From Amoebidium appalachense (taxonomy: Eukaryota > Ichthyosporea), in assembly GCA_963693365.1 (NCBI GenBank), contig CAVNZM010000001.1, positions 3,162,001 through 3,226,000 of the forward strand: 64,000 bases of DNA, written 5' to 3'. The stretch's first letter is position 1; the number at the start of each line of letters is the position of its first letter. Position numbers and translations under genes: made by a program. Shown in pieces: positions 38,686 to 54,415 of this stretch. The notes under the pieces are model-generated. The model ran no database searches. It was not told the origin of the DNA and was given only the letters and a program-made list of their open reading frames with translations.

Positions 38686-39790
38686 GGGGGGAGGCTTTGC
38701 GAGAGAAAGGGAATGGGGAAAAGAGGTTTATAATGCTCAGAATGTGTTACAGAGGACGAAGTACACGTGCATGATGGCAAGCACAATGCAGAGTGCAAAG
38801 CACACACGGAGAGTATGTGTCATAAGCAAGGAGGGTGCGAGAAGGAGGGTGAAAGAATGGTGGGAGCGAGAGGGGCATACCTTCTTGTCCAGTGCATCAG
38901 TCAGACATATCGGCACAACAAATTTAACATGCCCCTGCGCCCTCTGAAGGGCCCTCCTCAGGAAGTCTAGGGAGATGTCGTTCAGGAACGACAGTTCCAG
39001 CACCATAGCCCACTTGGGACCTCCACTATGTTCCCCCCCAGATGCACCCGAATTTTCGGTGAGGTTCCTAAGCATGTCTATTGCCGAAAGCCCTGGGTTG
39101 CTTCTGAGTACGGAAGTGTCAAATGGCGCAGAATTCAAAGGTGGGGGTCCTTGTGGAAAATCACCACCAGGCCTAAACATAGGACCGGGAAAGGGGACGT
39201 GGCTATGGGGTGGTGGGGGTCTGAAACCGCCCGGGCGTGGAAAACGCATATTGAAGTGTGGCGGAGGGAAAGGAAGCGGTCCCATATTCGGCATTGGACC
39301 TTCCATATTAGGAAATGGTGGCCCCATATTCGGCATAGGTGGAGGAAAGCCGTGGGGAGGCCCTTCGGGGCGGAATCCAGGGGGGTGCATTGGATGTCGT
39401 TGGTTATTTCGGTGTATCTCGTCCAGGTCAATTTTGTCGAAAATTCCAATTAGTTCAAGAGGGTCCTTTCCCTTCGTGCACAGAGCCCGGACGATCGACA
39501 AGCCCCCCATTGTTCCCATATTCACACCGTCGCTTGCGTAGGGGGGGTACTTCAGATTTGCCAAATGCTTCTTTTGATCTTTCAGGTTGACATTGAACGC
39601 CGACGTGTGTTCGATTTCCCGTAACATGCGCCATTCGATGGGAACGGTGGGGGGGTTTGTGTTTGTGTGGATTTCGGTCGGTGTCATGACTTGGGCAACA
39701 CCAATGTATGTGTCTCGGCGAATGGCGATCAGGTACGTCGGAGGTGGGGGGGAGTCCCCGGCCTATGTGTGGGTGGGTGAGTGTGTGTGA

Positions 39791-39875
<85 letters not shown>

Positions 39876-39992
39876 GGGGAAGGGGGGAGGGGGGAGGGGG
39901 GAGGGGAGGGGATCATCCTGTTGTGTGAAGGTAGGCCCGTGCAGGTGTGCATGCACACGCTAAGGGTTTGTACATGAGCACGTGTGTACATG

Positions 39993-40089
<97 letters not shown>

Positions 40090-40204
40090 GGGGAAGGGGG
40101 GAGGGGGGAGGGGGGAGGGGAGGGGATCATCCTGTTGTGTGAAGGTAGGCCCGTGCAGGTGTGCATGCACACGCTAAGGGTTTGTACATGAGCACGTGTG
40201 TACA

Positions 40205-40276
<72 letters not shown>

Positions 40277-40615
40277 TGTGTATGTGTAGCATACAGAGTG
40301 GTGCATGTGCATGAACCACAAGTCTTGGATGTGCCGACATTATGCCTTACACTCTGTGGTATATCATCACATATCAGAGAAGTGAACATGTGTGTTGCTG
40401 GAAGGGGAAGGAGGGGGAGGGGGGGGGGGGGGGGGGGGGGGGGGGCTGCCCTGTATATCACATGGTTTGAAGGTGCAACACTGAGAGCATGGCACAGAGT
40501 ATTACTACAGGCTATGAACTGTGCCTGAATGAATTGGGGAAAAAGAAAAAGGTCACGTGCAGTTGCCATCAGGAGGACAGGTCCCTAGTCATCAATATCT
40601 ATCTCAGAGTGGGGG

Positions 40616-40652
<37 letters not shown>

Positions 40653-40824
40653 GGGGGGGGCAGGGGGAGACAGGGGGGGGGGGGGGGGGGGCACGGGAGA
40701 CAGGGGGTGGGGGGGGGGGGGGGGGGGGGGGGGGGGGAGGGGGAAAGGAGGGAGAATATTGTGGGGTTACGCGGGTACGTTGTGAACTTGAGTGGGATGA
40801 GTGTGTGTTTCTGCTTGTGTGTGT

Positions 40825-40864
<40 letters not shown>

Positions 40865-41221
40865 GTGTGTGTGTGCGCGCGCGCGCGCGCGTGCGCGCAT
40901 GTGTGTGTTTGCTTGTGCGTATATGCGTGCAACCAAGCATCTCAAAGGAAGAGATACTCACAGGGGCTTCTAAGAAAGACGTAGAAGGTTGGCTCCGGAA
41001 GTACATGTGTGGGTGGGTGGGGTGGGTCCCCCCGAAGGGGGGGGGGGGGGGGGGGGGGGGGGGGGAGGAATCAGTGAGACACGGCCAGCAAAATCAAAAA
41101 TCAGACCAGAGGAAAGAGGTCAATGTGGGGCCAGACAGGTGGAGCAAGGGCAACGGGGGGAGGGGGGGGGGGGGGGGGGGAGGGGGGGGAGGGGAGGGAA
41201 GGGGGAAGAGGCTGTGTGTGT

Positions 41222-41266
<45 letters not shown>

Positions 41267-42615
41267 GTTCTTCCACCCACCCGCTTCCTCCTCTCGAGAG
41301 CATTTCTCAGGCCGTCGGTAACTGGCCATACCCAACTCCTACACGCAACATGCAGATCCGCATCGATAGGCACCACCGCAAAGAAATAGGACCCGTCTGG
41401 GATCTCAAACACCCGACCCTGCACGAACCGGCCGTACAACACCCTTCCAGGAAGCCTCTTTCCGAAAACGTTTCGTGAACTGGTGATTTCAATTTCATCG
41501 GTGTCATTATTCTCCTCTGTTTCCTTTGCTTGTCCCTCTTGCACCTCTGCTTGTTCACTACTCCCCACTTGTGCGCTCAACCTCTCTCCAGTTTCTCCCC
41601 CTGAGTTCGTTTCACCCGTGGAATTTTTTCCTTTTCCACCTTCTACCCCCTCCTCTTTCCCGTCTTCCTTTTGCCCTTCTTCCTCACCCCTGCTATTATC
41701 ACTCACCTCCTCCGTTACATCTTCTTCCCCCACCTGGTCCCTTTTTCGACTGGTTTTCCTTTCTTCTGCCTTGGTTTTCTTTTTACTGTCTCGTTGCCGT
41801 TTCTTTTTCACTGGTCCCTCTTTCGATATTCCGTCCACTTTCCCAGCTCCCTTTCGCTCTATCTCTCCTTCCTTCTCCCCTTCTACCTCCTTTCCCCCTT
41901 CTTCCTCACCTCTGTTATCCTCATTCACACCCTCCGTTCCATCTTCCCCCTTCTGCTCCTCTGTTCGATGGGTTTTCTCGGCTTGTATCTGGGCTTTCTT
42001 TTTACTGTTTCCATGCCGCCCCCTTCTCACTCGCGATCTCTTGTTGGGGACTTCGTCCCCATTTCCAGCTTCTTCTTGCCTGCCCATCTCTCCTTCCTCC
42101 TCCCCTTCTCCCTCCTTTTGCCCTTCTTCCTCGCCACTGTTATCATCACTCACACCCTCTTTTCCCTCTTCTTCCCCCGCCTGCTCGTCTGTTTGCCCAG
42201 CTTTCCCATCCTGAAGTTTAACCTTCTTTTTCCTACTCCCTCGTCGTATCTTTTTCCCTGTTCGCTTCTTCGCGACTCCGTCACCTGTTTCAACATCATC
42301 TTGCTGTCCTATCTCTTCTTCCTTATTGCCTTCTGTGTAGTTTCCTTCAGCCCCCTCTGTTACTTCTGTTTGAGTTTGGGCTTGGTCCCTTCTTCTCTCC
42401 CCTTCCTCTCCTTCCTGGTCTCTGCTCTCTACTATTTCCACTTTCACATCTTCCTCCTCCTTCTTGCCTCCCTCTTTGTCATCCCTCTTTGCTCTCTTCG
42501 TTCTCTCTACTTCGATAATTTCCGAAATGCATTCTTCATCGGAATCCAGATTAATCACAACTATCTTCCTTTTCGTTTGCTTGCCAGCCTCATTTTCGCC
42601 CGTGTCCGTTGCCAT
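37633..42615 (-). CDS. Unassigned nuclear-type protein: Lys/Glu repeats, small beta domain, Pro/Met-rich linker
   Basis: The gene was not recognised. Proposed exons on the minus strand: 42615-41281 (ATG, 445 codons), 39762-38881 (294 codons), 38103-37633 (TAG). All joins are phase 0 and GT-AG, giving 895 residues; a small extra exon in 41280-39763 cannot be excluded. The N-terminus opens with an acidic/basic tail. Three Lys/Glu-rich repeats of about 72 residues follow, each with an SKKK or RKKK motif and a later GEEEGQKE-like box. The repeats end before a compact part reading GRFVQGRVFEIPDGSYFFAV. Exon 2 has YLIAIRRDTYIGVAQV and then a proline/methionine/glycine-rich stretch with repeated PNMGP. 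Its end, LELSFLNDISLDFLRRAL, looks helical. The last exon has GFEPGHVVVLTQ. Basic clusters suggest a nuclear location. The MATDTGEN start is the first ATG of the frame. Function cannot be assigned. Confidence 0.7.
38161..38203. repeat. G(43) homopolymer
   Basis: In the last intron of the minus-strand gene, close to a C34 run at about 38240-38273. The two could pair in single-stranded nucleic acid. Confidence 0.95.
38760..38832 (-). repeat. Dispersed repeat family A, copy 3 (partial)
   Basis: On the minus strand, CTTGCTTATGACACATACTC is followed by TTTGCACTCTGCATTGTGCTT and GCACGTGTACTTC, which parallel the 49621-49746 copy. Confidence 0.65.
39799..40280. repeat. Three (TG)n arrays separated by two copies of a 120-bp segment
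   Basis: (TG)n at 39799-39873, 39993-40088 and 40207-40276. The segments between them (about 39873-39990 and 40088-40205) appear identical. They carry a GGGGAGGG ladder, then ATCATCCTGTTGTGTGAAGG and a GCATGCACACGC element. The unit of about 215 bp is tandemly duplicated in an intron of the minus-strand gene. Confidence 0.93.
40612..40740. repeat. G-rich tract with multiple G homopolymers
   Basis: G-runs of 10-30 are broken by single A, C or T residues. Confidence 0.95.
41221..41265. repeat. G(44) homopolymer at the donor side of intron 1 of the charged protein gene
   Basis: On the sense (minus) strand this is a C-run that starts at intron base 16. Confidence 0.95.
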
Positions 42616-44479
42616 GTTTCAATCAAGTCATCCATGTAGCATTTATCGGTCGGTTACAGCCAACCATTTAAAAACAGCCGTCCAGACTCACCTGCAAGAA
42701 ACAACCGAGTTCATGTGGTTAGTTGGCTTCAAGAAGAATTTTCGACTTGGATGCTTTTATAAGTCTGAGTCCTCTTTGAATGCTTCAAAATTCTGAGGCC
42801 TCTTCCAGATCAAAGAGTAAATGTGTGCGCGCACAACAATCGCGGTCAATACCACAGTCTGGCACTAAAACAGAGGAAACAAGGCTTTGCAGCAGATTTT
42901 TGACTGAAGAAACAAGAGGGAAAAAAATCTACCGGCCTTTTTTGCATTCAGCAAAACAGACAAAACGGAGAAAATTGAAGAGTGATTCAAGCAGTTGTAT
43001 TTTGCTTTGGGTCATGCAAAGTGCAGGCTGGGTGTGCGGGGGGAGAGAGGGGGAGGGGGGAGGGGGGTGCTGTTACGTGCAAAAACCTGAACGCGCCTAA
43101 ATGTAGCTGTGAAGCTGTGAGGGTCGGGAGGGAGAAGGAGGGGGGGGGGGGGGGGGAGGGGGAGGGGGGAGCGGGGGAGGGGGGAGGAATGGAGAATAAA
43201 GAGGCCGGGAGAGGGAGGGGAAAGGGGAGATGGGGCGGGAGGCGGCGGGGGCGGGGGAGGATTGGAGGGGGAAGAGTAAAGGGAAAAAAGAAGTGGCAGG
43301 GATGGAGAAGTGCCCAGCAAGAATTTAAACGCTAAGGCCCTTGCTTGTGAAAGAAAAAGAGAAATTGTACAAGCATAGAAGGTAAGAGGCGGACAAAGAA
43401 TGCGGGGGAATGGGGAGAAGAGGGGGAGAGGACGGGGGGGAGGGGAGGGGAGGGAGGGAAAGGGGACGGAGGAGGAAGGGGGAGGGAGCGAGAGGGGAGG
43501 GAGGGAGGGGCGAGGGGGGGGGGGAGAGAGAGAAGAGAGAGGGAAAGGGACAGAGAGGGAGGGAGGGATTCCAAGATAGAGGGGGGGAAGGGGGGGGGGG
43601 GGGGGGGGGTTGGAGGGAGAGGGAGGGAGAGAGAGAGTGAGAGGAGAGAGGGGGGGGGGGGGGGGGGGGAGAAAGAGAGAGAGAGAGAGTGTGTGTGTGT
43701 GTATGAGAGGTAGGGGGGGGGGGGGGGGGGGGGAGAGCAGCAGCACAGCGACGGAGAAAAGGAGGGAACAGGGGAAGGGGGGGCGGGGTGGGGGTTTGGG
43801 GGGGGGGAGGGGGAAGGGATGACCGAGAATGACGTAGTGTACTGGGAGGTAGGGCGAGGGATGGGGGCGCAGGGGAGGGGCGAAGCGGGGAGGTTTGCAC
43901 CTACCTGACTGAACCAGTCACCTCTCCATTCTTTTGCCCGGCTTCTCCGTTCGAGAAAAGCCACCTGCGGTCTGCGTTGCACAGTGTAGTATAATTTCAA
44001 TCATGTACGCACAGAAGGTACGGTCACCGTTAGCATGAAAGATGTCAGCACAGTGTACGCGGCAAGGGCAGGTGCTTCTATTTTTGGTTGAAACTTTGAT
44101 CATGAAACGAAACGAAACGAACGAAACGAAACGACGACGGTCCTCCTCGATTACGTGATTTGCCAGCTAGGGGGTTTATGTGTTTCATCTGAGGCACAAG
44201 AAACCAGTCTTAGGGGGGTTTTTGTATATTTACGTCTTTGATCTCTTCATTGCTATGTATCACGGAGTCCGTGGTCACTGACCCATAGAGGGCTGCGCAT
44301 GCACTCAACCACACAGTAACAAGGCTTGACAGTAAGCCCAGCACCAGCCCCTTTGACCTTTATTGCTTGCCACTTCCCTCCCTTTCCCCTCCCCCTCCCC
44401 TCCCCCCTTCCCCCCCCCTCCCCCCCTCCCCACCCTCCCCCCCCCTCCCCCCCCCCCCCCAACAAGTTTGGTAACAACA
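42616..44479. other. Intergenic region with G-rich (GGGA)n sequence
   Basis: 42616-43080 is unique AT-balanced sequence, probably the 5' flank of the minus-strand gene. 43040-43890 is strongly G/A-rich with G homopolymers and GGGA/GGAGA repeats. 43900-44350 is unique, with a short (CGAAA)n patch at about 44103-44135, and 44380-44460 is C-rich. Open frames in the G/A-rich part are low-complexity and were not called as genes. Confidence 0.65.
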
Positions 44480-45422
44480 ATGGCTAAAAGTGAGTACTTC
44501 GAGCTTCCAGCCAGCCAGGTAGTTGGAAGCCCATGCTTGCCAGCAGCCCGAGGCGCCGTTGCGCGTTTGTGTGCGGTCATGCCCTGGGAGAAGCTAGGCC
44601 AGCTGCTTCGGGACAACAGAACAGCCCCAGACAGGGAGCATGCACGTGCACTTATGCGCGAGCTTGTTCATTTCCTCTTTTTGAAGGCACACACGGGGGA
44701 CTTGGACGCAACGTGCCTGTCGCCGTCTTACCCTGTGGACCAGGCGTGGCACGCACTTCTCCTTTTCCCCGTCGCCTACGCCTCGTTTTTGCACTGTTGC
44801 TACGGGTGAACCTGGCACACTCATAGACCACAATCCTTTGGGGGCGAGAGATAAGAGCAGGGCAGAGCGGTATGAACGCACACTCAAAGTGTACAAGAAG
44901 GTATTTGGGGCTGAGCCAGATGTGATGTTGTGGCCCCCAAACGAGGTGGCGCCCAGGAAGGAGTCAAACATGAGCCCAAGGAAGAGACCTAGGGACAGAG
45001 AAGTTTTGGGGAAAGCTGTGAAAAGGGCAAGAGTGGAAACTGGCGCTGCTGACAAGTCAAACGAGCAGGTTTGCGGGAGAAGAGTATTACGTTCGTCAAA
45101 GAAAGCGCTTTCTGAAGAAAACGAAAGCGGCTTTGTGTCGATGTCAATTGATACCACACAGAGCAAGGTTGCTCCACACGACCAACAGATAACCTTTGGT
45201 CTAAACTACGATGGCTATTGTCTGAAGTTTCGGACCAATTTTGAAAAGCCCTTCTCAAAGATGGTCGATTTCTATTCAGAGAGAATGGGCCACGGTTTCG
45301 CACACACCGTCCGATTCATCAACAGTAGAACTGGGCAGAGGTTATTTGGAGTCGTAAAAGTTGGAGAAGTAATTGAAGATGGCGATGAGATTACGGTTAT
45401 GGATGTACAAACGGGATGCTAA
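44480..45422 (+). CDS. Intronless protein: WH-motif N-terminal domain plus SUMO-like C-terminal domain, with one frameshift
   Basis: Starts with ATG at 44480 in a good context (AACAACAATGG). Frame 1 runs to a TGA at 44807-44809 after PVDQAWHALLLFPVAYASF. The next frame continues without a stop as GEPGTLIDHNPLGARDKS, RAERYERTLKVYKKVFGAEP, LWPPNE and then to TAA at 45420-45422. Dropping one T in TGTTGC (about 44795-44799) joins them into about 313 residues. The D-x-x-W-H ... HNP ... RYxxTLxxYxxxFG ... WPP series resembles, from memory, a widespread eukaryotic family related to glycine-rich-domain/DUF1399 proteins. The end (about 45190-45422) reads like a SUMO-type ubiquitin fold: GLNYDGYCLKFRTNFEKPFS, VRFINSRTGQRLFGV, EDGDEITVMDVQTGC. 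SUMO itself ends this strand in QTGG. A Lys/Arg-rich linker lies between. The gap has no usable intron. It could be a recent pseudogene or a base error. Confidence 0.75.
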
Positions 45423-45699
45423 GAGAGACACGCGCTATGTCTAAATAGGTAGTTGGTATGCCTTTCTAAAACTTGGCATATTTCTGTAGTCCCGTGCTGG
45501 CTGGCCCACGGGGTGCATCCTGCAGCTCACATCTGACAGGTTGGCTTATGTGTGTGCTCCTTACTGGGCTATATGTACATGGTGAACAAATGCATGAAAG
45601 TTACAGACGCTGTTCCCTTGGTCTCTCTAGAGCTGTGGCGCAGCTCAGCAGCTATCCACACATTCAACATCCTGAACTCCAGACACGAAGGCTTTTGAA

Positions 45700-45714
45700 G
45701 TTTTTTTTTTTTTT

Positions 45715-45745
<31 letters not shown>

Positions 45746-46075
45746 GGGGTATAATAGTCCCCGGTGGTGCAACACGCGGGAAGAAGCATCTAGATTCAAA
45801 AAGCCCTCACTGATGACTAGATCATTGGGTTTCATCTGAAGAATGAAAGAAGGGAGCAAACTCTATGGTGATAATAGGAACAGCAGTGTCTGTGCATGCA
45901 CGGTGTTTCTCCCTTTTTCAGAAGAAGAAGCCGGCCAACCATCTAGTCATCAGTAAGGGCTTTCTAGATCCTTTTTCAAACGTGTTGCACCAGGGGGATT
46001 ATTACCCCCCCCCCCCCCCCCCCCTCCCCTCCCCCCCCCCCCCCCCCCCTCTCCCTCCCCCCCCACACACACACA
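45700..46075. repeat. Inverted pair of dispersed repeat family B, each with a C(n)/A-type tail
   Basis: The left copy (minus sense, 45835 down to 45749, then C-run and A-run) and the right copy (plus sense, 45929-46003, then C-run) share CATCTAGTCATCAGT, AGGGCTTT, CTAGAT, and CGTGTTGCACC, ending TATTATACCC or GATTATTACCC. Left and right tails are complementary homopolymers, so the whole 375 bp can fold back. Confidence 0.8.
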
Positions 46076-46779
46076 CGAAAACAAAAAAAAAATGAAAATA
46101 AAAAATAAAAAGAAACAAGTACACTCACCCAAAAAAGGTACACACTCAGTAAAACAGGTGTCTAAGTTAACAAGGTACTAGTGCAGGTACAAATGGTGGT
46201 AAGCAAAAATCCTCCCCCCCCCCCCCCACACACACACACCCACACACCCACTCACCCACCCCCTCCTTCGAATTGCCCTCTGATGAGCCCAAGTTAGCCC
46301 GGCAGATTTTGGCTGTGGAGAGGCTCTTGAGATCTGCCATGGCAACTGGGTTTCTAGTTCAAACTAGCCTCGTTTCATGTTCAACTGTTTATACCGACGT
46401 AGGAATATGCCATTAGTGGGCAGGGAAAGTACATAGTATAAGTGAACGCTGCCTTATAATAGGGGTGTGTGTGTGCGTGCCACGGTGGGCGGAGGGGGGG
46501 AGTGGGGGAGGGGTGGGGGGGGAGCCCCCCGCTCGACATGGAACAACGTCAACAAGAGCTTCAAAGACTAGACTCCTTGCTAGACGACTTTTGGCAGCTG
46601 CACATGAGCTCTGCGGATGTGGTGCTAAGAAAAACTGATAGATAGAAAGGTTGTAGGCAGGCGGGAGCACATAGAGTCTCTGTATAACTGGGAAGTTCAA
46701 AAAGTGCAACGAACTGATAGAGTACCTGAGCGAAATTCATTTGATGGCAATGCTGGCTTTTCCCTGGTCTCTCGCACAC

Positions 46780-46817
46780 TTTGGCGGCAACTCAAAAGCC
46801 CGCCAAAATCCGCCAAT
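46780..46817. promoter_or_regulatory. E2F-like box cluster upstream of beta-tubulin
   Basis: TTTGGCGGCAA, CCCGCCAAAA and TCCGCCAAT lie within 40 bp. CCCGCCAAAA is the complement of TTTTGGCGGG, close to the E2F consensus. They are about 800 bp upstream of the beta-tubulin start; regulation is inferred only. Confidence 0.3.
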
Positions 46818-47616
46818 CTTTTTCAAAGAACATTCTGCTTTATGATTGGCTTAAATGCGCGGCAGCGTGCCCAATGAGTGGGGCAGCAAAAAGCGACCAA
46901 AATTAGGATTTGGACTCCATTTAAATTCAGCAAGCTTTTGTAGAAATTTCTAAAAATCATTTCAATGATACAAAAAGACTAGCTATAAAGCTTTTCTGGT
47001 TTTTGAAAGTAGAAAATGAATAAAAGCAATCTTTTGTATACGGCCATTTCGGATTTTGCGGCTTCTTGTTTTACCCCGCTCAAAACACAAATCGTCAGAC
47101 AAGCGGATTGAAAAAAAGCAATGCTATTGGCCAAGTCACATGGAAACCGCCGGGAATAAATTCCAAACTAAGGTTGAAGGTTTGTGGTTTTATGCGACCT
47201 CACAATTGGTGTGGGGATTGTCCCCCATCTATATTGAAACCCAAGAATAAAGTTTGCACCTTCACTACAGACAGTATGAGTAAAATAATTTAAGATTTTA
47301 TATATATTGTGAATAGAATTTTATCTTCTCAATACGCCGTTTAGTTGTGTATTGACAACGTTCATATCCGCTTTTCCCAACGGATTTATCCTGATAATCA
47401 CGTTTAGTATTCCATTGGTTAACTATCACAGCTTGCTGTCACCGGCGACCCGCATGCAGGCTCAAACCGTTCCCCCGTGTCCGATCAACCTTTTTTCCAG
47501 GAATTGGCACATTCTTCAAACCGTCAGTCAGTCGTCACACAGCCACCCAGCAAGTGAACTGGGTTAGTTTTTCTTTGTAAGGTTTCTTAGGTAGACTTAG
47601 GTCAAAAGCAAGCAAC

Positions 47617-52293
<4,677 letters not shown>

Positions 52294-52924
52294 ATTTAGC
52301 CTGCCTGCTGGGCCTTTGAATGGTCTAAACGTCCCCTTCGGCTATCTGCTGTACATAGTGGTATTCTAACCCGCCCCTGCTAGCATGTCCTGCTATCGTA
52401 ACGAACGGTGGAGAATGTGGTCGGCTTAGCTTATGTCCCAAGATCGGGCGCCTGTTTACAGCACGGGCACCGATTTCGATTAAGATTGTAACTTTCTGGA
52501 ATGGATATGTATGAGAATGACGTGTTGTTGACTCCAGTAGACCGGGTTGTCTGCAGGGTAAAAATGGAACAGCGGGCGCCATTTTGTGGTTGCGGTTGGT
52601 TCCGTGATCTCCCAATTAAATGATGAAAATTTTCGCGAGTGTGCGCAACCCCGAGGTCTGCCTTCCACCCATTCCACGTACCATTGACCCAATGGCATGC
52701 ACGTGCACACAGCATAAACACGAATGCCCATGACACAAGGCGTAGAGCACAAAACGTGCTCATTCTCTATGAATGCCCACCTGTGATGTGTTCACATGAT
52801 GTTGATAACAATTATTGAGTCTAGCGCTCTAGTGCAGACACATTGCACACGTCACGTAGCACGAAACTTCCTTCCCCTCTTCCATTAGGTAGGACTGTGT
52901 TTGCGAGAACGTGTGCTTGGGTGC

Positions 52925-52967
<43 letters not shown>

Positions 52968-53633
52968 CCGCCGCCGCGGTCCTTGCTTTCTTGCTGTTGA
53001 CCCACCTATTGCTCAAGTGATGGAGTATGATGAATGGGTCGGTCGAGACTTGGGTACTGTGGATGACTTATTCCCCTCTGGCGCGGAGTCTCTGCACTGC
53101 AGCAGCAAAGCCTGTTGGTTCGCCATTCGTAAGTGTGCACTTCATACTCGTCCCCCGCATGGAGGGAGGGGGCCGAATTCGAAGGAGCCCGACCGGGCCC
53201 TTCCCCCTCCGGCCGTCGGAATACATAAAGTGCCCGAGACAGGACCGGATCAGATATATATGGGTTTCCCGGCCGTAGCTAGTAGGTATGCATGCCACCA
53301 TTCAGCCCTCTACTACATGCCCTGTAGGCCAGTAAAGCAACAGGAGAGCATACTGCAGATTATTTATAAAAGACCCACCCAGTCGTTGTTGGCCGGTTGT
53401 GCAGCTCGGTGTTAAAGCTATCAATTTGTGTTGACCTTCATGTTCTGCATCCATGGAAACTTTTAGATTACATAGCAGAAATGTAAGTACTCCGGAAAGA
53501 CCGACCACTCGTGACAATATGTCAAGCACTCCTCCCCCGAGTACCCCTCCCCGCTCTCCCCCCCCGCCGCCTTTTACACCCACCTACATGTACATGTGCT
53601 GACGGTGTTGTGTGTCAATTCCGTTTTTTCCGT

Positions 53634-53672
<39 letters not shown>

Positions 53673-53747
53673 TGGTGTGGTTACACCCGCCAGGTCCTAC
53701 GGATTACTAGCACCTACGGCTGCTGTGGGTGTCGTTCCCTTTTTTCC

Positions 53748-53781
<34 letters not shown>

Positions 53782-53914
53782 CTACCACCCACCTACATGT
53801 ACATATGCGGCTGTGTGTGTGTCCTTCCTTTTTTTCCGTTTTTGTGTTTTATTTTTTGTTTTTTATTTTTTTCTTTTTGTCGTGGCGGTGGTGGTGGTGT
53901 TGGTGGGGATGGTG

Positions 53915-53915
<1 letters not shown>

Positions 53916-53981
<66 letters not shown>
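53916..53981. repeat. (TG)n microsatellite
   Basis: About 33 TG units in the intergenic region. Confidence 0.95.
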
Positions 53982-53988
<7 letters not shown>

Positions 53989-54089
53989 TGGGGGCCCGGG
54001 GATCCGGAGGGGGGGGGGAAGAAGGGGGTGAGGGTGACGCGGCTGGAATGGGCCCGATCAAAGTGGCGGTATGGCATGACACTTAAGCT

Positions 54090-54415
<326 letters not shown>

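Larger units (their letters stand above)
45423..47616. other. Intergenic region and beta-tubulin 5' flank
   Basis: Contains an inverted pair of dispersed repeats (45700-46075), a C-run with CA (46214-46240), about 300 bp of ordinary sequence, E2F-like boxes (46780-46817) and the AT-rich proximal flank of beta-tubulin with TTTATATATATTG (about 47297-47309) and an inverted CCAAT (ATTGG, about 47414-47418). No gene was recognised. Confidence 0.6.

Noticed and set aside
39799-40280. Regular spacing of repeats, considered as CRISPR-like array
   Set aside because: Only two spacer-like segments, identical to each other, in a eukaryotic intron; it is a tandem duplication.
43332-44000. Pro/Ser-rich minus-strand frames in the GGGA-rich region
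   Set aside because: Low-complexity translation of purine repeats in every frame; no splice sites or domains.
44101-44136. (CGAAA)n short tandem, considered as telomere-like
   Set aside because: Only about six units, internal, and the motif is not a known telomere repeat.
44363-44809. Reading the 21-nt GTGAAC...TAG between the two frames of the SUMO-like gene as an intron
   Set aside because: 21 nt is too short for spliceosomal splicing here (shortest clear coding intron in the window is 180 nt); a one-base indel joins the frames better.
52843-53415. 190-codon open frame after beta-tubulin
   Set aside because: Contains a poly-Pro stretch from a C-run, no recognised domain and no coding-like start context.
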